64,000 bases of DNA from the NCBI RefSeq assembly GCF_003048775.2, contig NZ_CP049272.1:868001-932000 (forward strand). The letters run 5' to 3'. This DNA comes from Campylobacter concisus. Lineage in GTDB: Bacteria > Campylobacterota > Campylobacteria > Campylobacterales > Campylobacteraceae. Positions 38,617-46,557 of this stretch are shown piece by piece; position 1 is the stretch's first letter, and each line of letters opens with the position of its first letter. Under the pieces are notes generated by a model. The model saw nothing but the letters and a program-made list of their open reading frames with translations, did no database searches and was not told the origin of the DNA. The translations under genes and the position numbers were made by a program.

Positions 38617-39468
38617 TTACGCCTCCAAGCCCATAAGTAGTCTAATGGCTAAATTTGCCTCGTGGTTTGCGCAGACTGCGACGCGCGGTGCCATGAGCCC
38701 TTGACCGATCTTCGCCTCATTTGTGAGGTCGCCGCAAAGATAGACATTTTTGGCAAATTTTATGGTTTTTATAAGATTTGAGCTAAAGTATCCTGCCATG
38801 CCAGAGGCGCCGATGATCTTTTTATCTTTTAGGCTTGCCCCAGCTTCGTTTAGTATCATCGCCTTGCCAGCGACGTTGTCAAAGGCTTCGCATAAAATTT
38901 CGCACTCGCCAAAGACGCTAGCCACGTTTTTTTCGTCTAAAAATATATCGTGAGTTTCGACCTCGACAAAGGGATTGACGTCATTTATCAGCTCTTTAAG
39001 CGCCTGCGTCTTTTTTAAGCCGATGTGGCGGACGAAATACTGCTGGCGGTTTAGATTGCTTGGCTCAACGACGTCAAAGTCGGCAAGCACTAGCTTTTTT
39101 ACGCCAACTCTTGCAAGGCTTAGCGCGATATTTGAGCCAAGTCCGCCAAGTCCAGCCACGCCGATTACCGCTTTACTTAGGGCTAAATTTAGCTCAGGGC
39201 TGTTTCGTGAGGCGATCATCGCGCGTAAAACTTCACGCTCAGGCATCACGCCACGCCTTATAAATACGACGTTTGAGCCATCTTTTAGCTTGCTATCTTC
39301 TTTTATAGCAAAGCCATCAACGATAAAAATGTCAGGCTTTGTCGCGTTAAATTTCTCTAAAAATTTATAAATTTCACTCTCTTTATCGCCAAGAGCAAGC
39401 TCTTTTAGCTCGCTAAGGCTTTTTACTGGCACCTTAAATTTTGCGCCATTTAATACTATCTCTATCAT
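38617..39468 (-). CDS. thiF: ThiF-type adenylyltransferase with fused beta-grasp domain
   Basis: 283 residues from ATG 39468 (GAGGAG site; a longer TTG start at 39489 overlaps thiS more). The first 80 residues, MIEIVLNGAKFKV to GSNVVFIRRG, look like a ThiS/MoaD-type beta-grasp domain. The E1-like domain then has the nucleotide loop GVAGLGGLGSN and DFDVVEPSNLNRQQ. The CxxC zinc pairs of enteric ThiF are absent. It adenylates the ThiS C-terminus for sulfur transfer. Confidence 0.88.
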   Translation of the reverse strand: MIEIVLNGAKFKVPVKSLSELKELALGDKESEIYKFLEKFNATKPDIFIVDGFAIKEDSKLKDGSNVVFIRRGVMPEREVLRAMIASRNSPELNLALSKAVIGVAGLGGLGSNIALSLARVGVKKLVLADFDVVEPSNLNRQQYFVRHIGLKKTQALKELINDVNPFVEVETHDIFLDEKNVASVFGECEILCEAFDNVAGKAMILNEAGASLKDKKIIGASGMAGYFSSNLIKTIKFAKNVYLCGDLTNEAKIGQGLMAPRVAVCANHEANLAIRLLMGLEA

Positions 39469-39475
39469 TTTCTCC

Positions 39476-39679
39476 TCATCCACCGCCAACTAAAGTGACG
39501 ATCTCATAAGCTTTGCCCTCGCTCATGAAGCTCTCACGCCAAAGCTTTTTTGGCAAAATTTCTCCGTCTCGCTCAAGGGCTATAAATTTAATCTCATAGC
39601 CATTTTGCGCTAAAAAATCATAAACGCTTATATCGTTTTCAAGCTCGAAAATTTTGCCATTTACACTAAATTTGATCAT
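39476..39679 (-). CDS. thiS: Sulfur carrier protein ThiS
   Basis: 67 residues of ubiquitin-like fold ending in VTLVGGG, whose terminal Gly-Gly becomes the thiocarboxylate sulfur donor for thiazole. FSVNGKIFELENDISVYDFL is the usual start. Its ATG overlaps the aspB stop (TAATG), so it is coupled to an aminotransferase gene. Confidence 0.95.
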   Translation of the reverse strand: MIKFSVNGKIFELENDISVYDFLAQNGYEIKFIALERDGEILPKKLWRESFMSEGKAYEIVTLVGGG

Positions 39680-40857
39680 TAAATTTTATAGCTTTTTACA
39701 AAATTTGCGATCCTCTCGATCGCTTTTTTTATGCTCTCGATGTCAGTTGCAAAAGAAATTCTAAAGTATCCCTCCATACCAAAGCCCACACCTGGCACGG
39801 TTGCTACATTTACCTCTTCAAGCATCTTTTTGCAAAATCTAAGTGAGTCGCTATCTACGTCTTTACATTTTACAAATAGATAAAACGCGCCATCAGGTGT
39901 TACAACGCTTAGTCCCGGGATAGCATTTATCATCTCAACTGCCACGTCGCGTCTTCTTTCATACTCTTTTCTCATGTTTTCGATATCTTCATCTGTTTCG
40001 CCAAGAAGCGACGGGATAGCGCCTATTTGTACGATCGAGCTGATGTTGCTTGTGCTTTGGCTTTGAAGCTTTTTGATGCCAGCAATTAGCCAGTCCATCG
40101 AGCTTGCTATGTAGCCAAATCTCCAGCCAGGCATCGCACCACACTTGCTTAGGCCATTTATCGTGACTGTTCTTTTAAAAAGATCTTCGCTCACTGAGGC
40201 TACTGCGTAAAATTTCTTGCCGTAGATCACTTTTTCATAAATTTCATCGCTTGTGATGATGATGTCAGTGCCCTTTAAAACCTCGCCAAATGCCGCGATC
40301 TCCTCTTTTGTATATACAGCTCCAGTTGGATTTGTCGGGTGATTTAGCGAAAAGACTTTTGTTTTTGGCGTGATCGCTTTTTTTAGCTGCTCGGCTGTGA
40401 CTTTGAAATTTGTACTCTCGTCTGCTTCGATAAAGACAGGCACGCCGCCACAAAATTTAACGATCTCAGGGTAGCTCACCCAGTATGGAGAAGGGATGAT
40501 AACTTCGTCGCCTGGGTTGATAAGCGCTTGAAATACATTAAAAAGTGAGTGCTTTGCACCGATATTTGTGACGATTTGATTTGCTTTATAATCAAGTCCG
40601 TTATCTCTTTTTAACTTTGCTCTAATGGCCTCTATGACCTCAGGCAGGCCTGGCACTGGCGTGTATTTGCCGCTTTTGCTATCGTTATCAAGTGCGTTTT
40701 TTACAGTTTCTCTTATCTTTTTTGGAGTCATAAAGTCAGGCTCACCAGCTGAAAGCGAGATCACATCTATACCAGCAACCTTCATCTCTTTGGCTTTTGT
40801 GCTGATAGCGATCGTTATTGATTCGCTTAATGTTTGCATTCTGTTTGCTAGTTGCAT
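39679..40857 (-). CDS. aspB: Aspartate aminotransferase, class I
   Basis: PLP enzyme exchanging amino groups between aspartate and 2-oxoglutarate, perhaps with wider substrate range. 392 residues; SAGEPDFMTPKKIR, SLNHPTNPTGAVY, DEIYEKVIY, the PLP lysine in GLSKCGAMPGWRFGY, and the substrate Arg in YFRISFATD. Start ATG at 40857, 11 bases after speA. Aspartate supply and the thi genes share the transcript. Confidence 0.93.
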   Translation of the reverse strand: MQLANRMQTLSESITIAISTKAKEMKVAGIDVISLSAGEPDFMTPKKIRETVKNALDNDSKSGKYTPVPGLPEVIEAIRAKLKRDNGLDYKANQIVTNIGAKHSLFNVFQALINPGDEVIIPSPYWVSYPEIVKFCGGVPVFIEADESTNFKVTAEQLKKAITPKTKVFSLNHPTNPTGAVYTKEEIAAFGEVLKGTDIIITSDEIYEKVIYGKKFYAVASVSEDLFKRTVTINGLSKCGAMPGWRFGYIASSMDWLIAGIKKLQSQSTSNISSIVQIGAIPSLLGETDEDIENMRKEYERRRDVAVEMINAIPGLSVVTPDGAFYLFVKCKDVDSDSLRFCKKMLEEVNVATVPGVGFGMEGYFRISFATDIESIKKAIERIANFVKSYKI

Positions 40858-40868
40858 TATTTTCCTTT

Positions 40869-42704
40869 TTAGTTGATTGTCTTTAAGTAGCTATTATCAT
40901 TTAAAAATAGATAAAGCTCGCCTAAAATTTGCTTCTTTTGTGTTTCGTTTATCAAAGTTGATTTTACTAAGCGCTCATTTAGAGTGTCTTGGATCTCGTA
41001 GATATCATAGTCCATGTCCTCCATGATATCAAGGATCGACTGGCTCTCTAGTAAATTTGTGATCTTGTAGCCATCATTTGAAAGCTCTATCGTGGCCTCT
41101 GTTGGGTGGGTAAAGAGGTTGTGTTTCATGCCGATCACCTCTTGATATGCGCCAACTAGGAAAAATCCCAAGAAATAATCCTCCTTCTCCACGTCCACGT
41201 CGTGCAAAAGTAGTGGGTTTTTCTCGTCATCATAGCTGATCTCGCCGTCGCTATCGCAGGTGATATCCCAGATCGAAGCCGGCAGGGTAGGGCGCTCATC
41301 AAGCCTATCAAGCGGCATGATAGGAAAATTTTGCTTTAGCCCCCAAAAGTCAGGCAAGCTTTGAAAAATAGAGAAATTTAGCAAGTACCTCTCTTGCACT
41401 TCTTTTTGAATTTTGGCCAGATCGCTTGAGTTGCTCTTATTGCCAAGCATCACGACAGCTTTTTTGCTAATGAGCCTTAAAAGCACCTCAGCGTTTGATC
41501 TATCTTGAAGATCAACATATCCAAGGTCAAAAAGTGTTAAAACGCTCTCTGTGTGATGGATAGCGTCGTGTAGGTACTCTAGGGCGTTTGAAGGCTTGAT
41601 TGATTTATAAAGATCGACTAGCTCGGTTATTAAATTTGGATTATTTTTCTTTAAATTTAGCTTTTCTTCGGTGTATTCTTGAGAAAATAGCTCAAGTACA
41701 GGGGCGACTAAAAGTGCGTGAGAAGCGGCGATGTAGCGACCTGACTCTATGAAAATATCTGGCTCGATCTCTTTTTTTTGCTCGCTTATGGTTTTAAGCA
41801 TATAAACAACGTCGTTTGCATATTCGTTTAGTGTGTAGTTTCTGCTGCTTTCTTCTTTAAACTGCGAGTATTCTATCGCAAGTCCTCCACCTAAATTTAT
41901 AGCTTTTAAATTTGAGGCGCCCATTTTTCTAAGCTCAGCGTAGATGTTGCCAGCCTCGATGAGTGCTTTTTTGAGCGGGTGGATCTCGCTTATTTGAGAG
42001 CCAATGTGAAAGTGTATCATCGTGAAATTTTCAAGTAAATTTGCCTTTTTTAGCATCTTTACAGCTTCTATTAGCTCTGTTGATGTTAGGCCAAATTTAG
42101 AGTGTATGCCACCACTCTTTGCCCAGAGCCCCGATCCTGTCGAGTGCAGTCTTACTCTAAGTCCGATCTTTGGTTTTGGTTTAAAGCGCTCTTTTGCGAT
42201 GGCGATTATCGCTTCAAGCTCGTTTAAGCCCTCGATCGTTAGCGTAATGTTGTGTCCCATTTCAGCGGCGATGAAGCCTATATTTATCATCTCTTTATCT
42301 TTAAAACCATTTACGGTTATGGGAGCTTTTTCATTATTGTAAGCCATTGTTAAAAGTAGCTCAGCTTTACTGCCAGCTTCAAGACCGTAATTATAGGGCT
42401 TGCCAAGGCGGACTAAATTTTTTACAAAGCCAGGATATTGATTTACTTTAAGTGGAAAAACAGCGTTAAAGCTGCCTTTATAGGCAAACTCTTTCTTTGC
42501 CTTTGCAAAGCTTGCGTGGATCTGCTCGATCTGTTTTTGGATAAGGTGCGGAAAACGAAGCAGCAGTGGCCCTCTATATCCGTCGTCTCTTATCTCTTTT
42601 ACGATGTCTATGATCGCTGGTTTGCTGGCTGCATTTATACAGACTTTGCCATCTTCTATCACAAAATTTGAATTGCCCCAAATGCTAAGTCCAAAATCAT
42701 TCAT
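40869..42704 (-). CDS. speA: Biosynthetic arginine decarboxylase SpeA
   Basis: Converts arginine to agmatine, first step to putrescine/spermidine. 611 residues, alanine-racemase-like PLP barrel: FPLKVNQYPGFVKN holds the PLP Lys, FHIGSQISEIHPLKKA the substrate loop, NLGGGLAIEYS the phosphate site. The C-terminal helical domain and length fit SpeA. ATG overlaps the hisS stop by 4 bases. Confidence 0.95.
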   Translation of the reverse strand: MNDFGLSIWGNSNFVIEDGKVCINAASKPAIIDIVKEIRDDGYRGPLLLRFPHLIQKQIEQIHASFAKAKKEFAYKGSFNAVFPLKVNQYPGFVKNLVRLGKPYNYGLEAGSKAELLLTMAYNNEKAPITVNGFKDKEMINIGFIAAEMGHNITLTIEGLNELEAIIAIAKERFKPKPKIGLRVRLHSTGSGLWAKSGGIHSKFGLTSTELIEAVKMLKKANLLENFTMIHFHIGSQISEIHPLKKALIEAGNIYAELRKMGASNLKAINLGGGLAIEYSQFKEESSRNYTLNEYANDVVYMLKTISEQKKEIEPDIFIESGRYIAASHALLVAPVLELFSQEYTEEKLNLKKNNPNLITELVDLYKSIKPSNALEYLHDAIHHTESVLTLFDLGYVDLQDRSNAEVLLRLISKKAVVMLGNKSNSSDLAKIQKEVQERYLLNFSIFQSLPDFWGLKQNFPIMPLDRLDERPTLPASIWDITCDSDGEISYDDEKNPLLLHDVDVEKEDYFLGFFLVGAYQEVIGMKHNLFTHPTEATIELSNDGYKITNLLESQSILDIMEDMDYDIYEIQDTLNERLVKSTLINETQKKQILGELYLFLNDNSYLKTIN

Positions 42705-43927
42705 CCCAGCTCCTTTTCAAGATCATCTAAATGTATCGTTTTTTCATCTTTGGTTTCTAAATTTTTATACCAAATTTTATTCTCTTTCATCTCATTTTCG
42801 CCTACACAAAGGAAAATTTTTACATTTTTATTGTCAGCATTTTGCAGATGTTTTTGAAGTTTTTTAGCTTCATATGAAATTTCAACCTGATATTTTTTGC
42901 GAAGCTTTGTGCCAAGATTATAGATAAAATCAATATTCGCCGCATCAAGCGCGCAAAGATAAATTCCAGCTCGCTCATTCTCAGCTTCACCTAAAATTTC
43001 CATTATTCTCTCAACGCCCATCGCAAAGCCAACGCCATAACTTGCTCTACCGCCAAGATATTCAACAAGCCTGTCGTATCTGCCTCCGCCTGCGACTGCA
43101 CTTTGTGAGCCAATCTCGTCGCTGATAAACTCAAACGCCGTCTTGCAGTAGTAGTCTAGCCCACGAACTAGCTTAGTATCTATCTCAAATTTAACGCCAT
43201 TTGCCGTTAAAATTTCTTGTAGTTTTTCAAAATCAGCCTGTGCTTCGTCGCTTAGACTATCAGTGATAACTGGGGCGTTTTTATAAATTTCTTGGCAACT
43301 CTCAACCTTGCAGTCAAGCACGCGGATAGGGTTTAAAAGCTTGCGCCTTTTGCAGTCTTCGCAAATTCTGTCGTCATTTTCATCTAGAAATTTAACAAGT
43401 TTTTCTTTGTAAGACTTCATCGAGCTCTCGTCGCCAAGTGAGTTGATTTTTAGGGTTGTTTTGATATTTAGTCTATTAAAAATTTCACTCACCATCAAGA
43501 TAATGCTCGCATCCTCATAGACGCTGCCTTCGCCAAAGCACTCGCAGCCAAACTGATGAAACTCCCTTAAGCGGCCTTTTTGTGGACGCTCGTAGCGAAA
43601 CATCGAGCCGTGATAAAAGCAGCGCTTTGTCACATTTGCCCTGTCAAGTTTTGCCTCGATAAACGCTCTAACCACGCCAGCTGTGCCCTCAGGTCGCAAA
43701 CAAACGTCGTTTCCGCCTTTGTCTTCAAACTGATACATCTCTTTGCCCACGATGTCACTGCTCTCACCGACACTTCTTTTAAAAAGTGCTGTCTCCTCGA
43801 GGTGCGGGGTTAAAATTTGCTCATATCCGTAGTTTTTTGCGACTTCCTCGCAGGTTTTGATTATCCGTGCGTAAAGTTTTGCACGAGCTGGAAGCATATC
43901 TTTCATGCCACGAAGTGCCGTTATCAT
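42701..43927 (-). CDS. hisS: Histidyl-tRNA synthetase
   Basis: 408 residues, class II synthetase. Motif 1 region EQILTPHLEETALF, KEMYQFEDKGGNDVCLRPEGT, motif 2 FRYERPQKGRLREFHQFG, the histidine-binding LVRGLDYYCKTAFEF, and motif 3 YGVGFAMGVERI. Cysteines CEDCKRR are present in the insertion. Start ATG 43927 after AAGGATA. Confidence 0.97.
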   Translation of the reverse strand: MITALRGMKDMLPARAKLYARIIKTCEEVAKNYGYEQILTPHLEETALFKRSVGESSDIVGKEMYQFEDKGGNDVCLRPEGTAGVVRAFIEAKLDRANVTKRCFYHGSMFRYERPQKGRLREFHQFGCECFGEGSVYEDASIILMVSEIFNRLNIKTTLKINSLGDESSMKSYKEKLVKFLDENDDRICEDCKRRKLLNPIRVLDCKVESCQEIYKNAPVITDSLSDEAQADFEKLQEILTANGVKFEIDTKLVRGLDYYCKTAFEFISDEIGSQSAVAGGGRYDRLVEYLGGRASYGVGFAMGVERIMEILGEAENERAGIYLCALDAANIDFIYNLGTKLRKKYQVEISYEAKKLQKHLQNADNKNVKIFLCVGENEMKENKIWYKNLETKDEKTIHLDDLEKELG

Positions 43928-43955
43928 CGCATTATCCTTTTTATTTTTTGTGATT

Positions 43956-44543
43956 TTACTTAAAATTTATAAAATTTTCTATCTCTTTTGAAATTAGCTC
44001 TATGCTTTTAGATGCGTCTATAAAAAGCGTTACAAAGCCATTTTTGATGAGAATTTGCTTCATCAGACTTTGCACTTTTAAAAGATACTCTAGCCCGCGA
44101 GCCTCGATCTTATCGCTGGTGCCTCTATTTTTTAGGCGCGTGCTTATAAGCTCATGGCTTGCTTCAAAAAAGATGATCTTGTCTGCAAATTTATCATTTA
44201 GTGCAAATTTATTAAGCTCTAAAAGCATGTTTTCATCTAAGTTTTCATCATTTGCCAAAGCGTAGGCGATGCCCGAGATAAAGCCTCTGTCACTTAAAAT
44301 CAATTTGCCTAAATTTGGAGCGACCAGCTTTTCAAAATGCTCAGCCCTGTCAGCTAAAAAGAGTAAAATTTCAGCCCTTTTGCCTATTTTTATGCTTGAG
44401 CTTAGTAAAATTTCACGTAAATTTTCACCAAGCTTTGTGCCACCTGGCTCTTTTGTGATGATGGCATCACTAAATTTAGAAGCTAAAATTTCTATCTGCG
44501 TGCTCTTGCCAACGCCGTCAATGCCTTCAAACAAAACATACAT
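43956..44543 (-). CDS. tmk: Thymidylate kinase
   Basis: dTMP to dTDP. 195 residues: P-loop FEGIDGVGKSTQ near the start, ITKEPGGTKLGE, the DRAEHF loop and LILSDRGFISGIAY. Normal length. It starts 1 base after coaD, with the same order as in C. jejuni. Confidence 0.96.
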   Translation of the reverse strand: MYVLFEGIDGVGKSTQIEILASKFSDAIITKEPGGTKLGENLREILLSSSIKIGKRAEILLFLADRAEHFEKLVAPNLGKLILSDRGFISGIAYALANDENLDENMLLELNKFALNDKFADKIIFFEASHELISTRLKNRGTSDKIEARGLEYLLKVQSLMKQILIKNGFVTLFIDASKSIELISKEIENFINFK

Positions 44544-44544
44544 T

Positions 44545-45024
44545 TTACGCCTTTAAATTTTTAAGAATTTTTGCTGGCACTAGGTTGCTCACATCGCCGT
44601 CGTGGCGCAAGACTGAGCGGACGATAGAGCTTGAGATGAAGGCGTTATTTAAGCTTGGCATAAGATAAACCGTCTCAAATTCGTCCCAAAGTGCAGCGTT
44701 TGCGTAGCCTATTTGTAGCTCATACTCGAAGTCGCTAACCGCACGAAGACCCCTGATGACGGTGTTTATGCCGTGCGATTTAGCAAAATCAACAAGCAAG
44801 TTATCAAAGCCAAGAACGCTTACGTTTTTTAGCTCACAAACTGCCTCTTTTGCCATCTCTATGCGCTTTTCATGTGCAAACATCGGCTGTTTGCTGTCAC
44901 TTTTGGCAACTGCGACGATTACCTTGTCAAAAATTTTCGTAGCTCTTATGATAACGTCTAAATGGCCGTTTGTTATGGGGTCAAAGGTCCCTGGATAGAT
45001 GCAAGATTTTTTCAAATTTGCCAC
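44545..45024 (-). CDS. coaD: Phosphopantetheine adenylyltransferase
   Basis: Next to last step of coenzyme A synthesis. 159 residues: CIYPGTFDPITNGHLDVI with the TxGH motif, VIRGLRAVSDFEYE, and LMPSLNNAFISSSIVR. Overlaps ubiX by 13 bases. Confidence 0.97.
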   Translation of the reverse strand: MANLKKSCIYPGTFDPITNGHLDVIIRATKIFDKVIVAVAKSDSKQPMFAHEKRIEMAKEAVCELKNVSVLGFDNLLVDFAKSHGINTVIRGLRAVSDFEYELQIGYANAALWDEFETVYLMPSLNNAFISSSIVRSVLRHDGDVSNLVPAKILKNLKA

Positions 45025-45563
45025 CTTTTGTAAAGATTATTTTCGATTTTTAAGGCATCAAGCCACTTGCCGATGATGAAATTCTCCATATCAGAAAGGC
45101 TCTTTATGTCTGCGTAGTAGCCTAAAACTGGGGGTGCGATGATAGCTCCAAGAGATGAGAGCAGCTGCATCTGAGAGAGTGCGATCGCAGAAAATGGCAT
45201 CTCTCTAACGCCCAAAACTAGGGCTTGTCTCTCTTTTAGCGCGACACTTGCAGCTCTTGTGATGAGTGTGTCGCTTATGCCATTTGCAACTTTTGCTAGA
45301 GTGTTGGTAGAGCAGGGCGCTATGATCATAGCATCCGTGCCAAATGAGCCAGAAGCTGGACCTGCGCTAAGGTCTTCATCATCATAAATTTTTACGCCAA
45401 GTTCATCTAAATTTAGCCTCAAATTTTCTTCAGCTTCTAAGACCTTCATAGCATTTTTACTAACTATGACGTGCGCCTCGCAACTATCTTTGGCAGCCTT
45501 GACAAGCTTTAAAAAGAGTCTAGCTCCGCTTGCTCCAGTGGCTGCAAATACTATCTTTTTCAT
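45012..45563 (-). CDS. ubiX: UbiX-like flavin prenyltransferase
   Basis: Makes the prenylated FMN cofactor of UbiD-type decarboxylases. 183 residues: VFAATGASGARLFLKL start, IIAPCSTNTLAKVANGI, and the alkyl-phosphate site ALVLGVREMPFSAI. Overlaps flgA by 4 bases. Confidence 0.93.
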   Translation of the reverse strand: MKKIVFAATGASGARLFLKLVKAAKDSCEAHVIVSKNAMKVLEAEENLRLNLDELGVKIYDDEDLSAGPASGSFGTDAMIIAPCSTNTLAKVANGISDTLITRAASVALKERQALVLGVREMPFSAIALSQMQLLSSLGAIIAPPVLGYYADIKSLSDMENFIIGKWLDALKIENNLYKRWQI

Positions 45564-46432
45564 CTTATCACTGCCTCGTCTTTACCTGAAACTGTGGCCT
45601 GTAAAATTTTATTATCTTTTGTTCTTATCTTTATCATATCACCTAAATTTCCATCCTCAAGTGCCTTTACTTCAGCTATTATCTTAACGCCATCCTCGCT
45701 CAAAACTGCATTTAGCATTTGACCTTTTTTGACTAAATTTATGGCGTTAAACTGACGCTTGGTTAAAATTTCACCGCTTTTTATATGCACTTTTGTTATA
45801 AGAGCTAAGCTATTTGAGTTAGAAAGTGCATCTTTTGGCCATTTGCCAAACTCAATCATCGTTGGCTGATAGTCAAGTAGGCTTAAAATATGGTTTGTAT
45901 TTATTGAATTTATTGCTATGAAGGCTGGCATTTTAGCATTAAAGCTAAATTTAAAATAGATACTTTTTAGACTCAGATCAACATCCTCAAATGATGCTCT
46001 AAATGTACCTTTTTGACTATTTTGATCACCTAAAAAGATATTTTTTAGGACGAGTTCTTTGAAATTTACTGGAATCTTATTTTGTGGGCTGATGCTAAGA
46101 TCGCTTATGCTGATACCAGGATATTCATCGCTAATTGATCTTAAAAATTGCATTTGAATCTCATCCATAATAGAGCAGTTTTTCACAAAAGCAACGCTTC
46201 CACCGCTTTTGTCATTATATGTTTTAAAATTTGCTGTTAGAATTTCATAGAGTCTTTTGCTATCTATCTTGGCAGCTCTTTTGCCCTCTAAGTTTAAAAT
46301 TTCATTGTCTTCGCCTTCAAAGCCAAAAGTACTAAGTGAAATTTGATCATTTAGAACGCAATACATCGGATAGATGCTGACTTCATTTGCAAAAAGTTTT
46401 GTGGAAAATAAAAAAAAGAGTATAAAAAAGAT
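45560..46432 (-). CDS. flgA: FlgA-like flagellar P-ring assembly chaperone
   Basis: Periplasmic chaperone for the flagellar P ring. The C-terminal part has the SAF-type fold: LITKVHIKSGEILTKRQFN, MLNAVLSEDGVKI and GDMIKIRTKDNKILQATV. A signal-like stretch IFFILFFLFSTKLFANE precedes it. The start is unresolved: between the tRNA-Gly 3' end and the signal there is no ATG, GTG or TTG in frame. The only ATG upstream (46546) would translate through the tRNA. I place the 5' limit at 46432, where the frame leaves the tRNA; ATC at 46432 or ATA at 46423 are the rare-codon candidates. Position between ubiX and moeA matches C. jejuni in part. Confidence 0.75.
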   Translation of the reverse strand: MFFILFFLFSTKLFANEVSIYPMYCVLNDQISLSTFGFEGEDNEILNLEGKRAAKIDSKRLYEILTANFKTYNDKSGGSVAFVKNCSIMDEIQMQFLRSISDEYPGISISDLSISPQNKIPVNFKELVLKNIFLGDQNSQKGTFRASFEDVDLSLKSIYFKFSFNAKMPAFIAINSINTNHILSLLDYQPTMIEFGKWPKDALSNSNSLALITKVHIKSGEILTKRQFNAINLVKKGQMLNAVLSEDGVKIIAEVKALEDGNLGDMIKIRTKDNKILQATVSGKDEAVIR

Positions 46433-46506
46433 GGAGCGGGAAACGAGATTCGAACTCGCGACCCCAACCTTGGCAAGGTTGTGCTCTACCCCTGAGCTAT
46501 TCCCGC
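46432..46506 (-). tRNA. tRNA-Gly (GCC)
   Basis: 75 bases including an encoded CCA. Acceptor arms GCGGGAA/TTCCCGC, discriminator T, D-loop AGCTCAGGGGTAGAGC, anticodon stem CCTTGCCAAGG with GCC, and T-arm GGTTCGAATC-type GAGTTCGAATCTC. The first A of the flgA frame (46432) is the last base of its CCA end. Confidence 0.96.
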
Positions 46507-46524
46507 AGTTAAAATGAAGTCCGC

Positions 46525-46553
46525 ATTCTATCAGATTGTTTTTCATTTGTCAA
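46525..46553 (-). promoter_or_regulatory. Near-consensus sigma-70 promoter for tRNA-Gly
   Basis: On the reverse strand TTGACA (46553-46548), a 17-base spacer and TAGAAT (46530-46525), with transcription expected near 46518, about 12 bases before the tRNA. A canonical -35 is unusual in Campylobacter, where it is mostly absent. Confidence 0.8.
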
Positions 46554-46557
46554 GATT

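Noticed and set aside
46410..46417. A8/T8 run at the flgA signal peptide as a phase-variation switch
   Set aside because: Shifting the frame there does not bring any start codon downstream of the tRNA into frame, so it would not explain the missing start.
46433..46546. ATG at 46546 as the flgA start
   Set aside because: It has no ribosome site, overlaps the tRNA promoter and would require translation of the whole tRNA.
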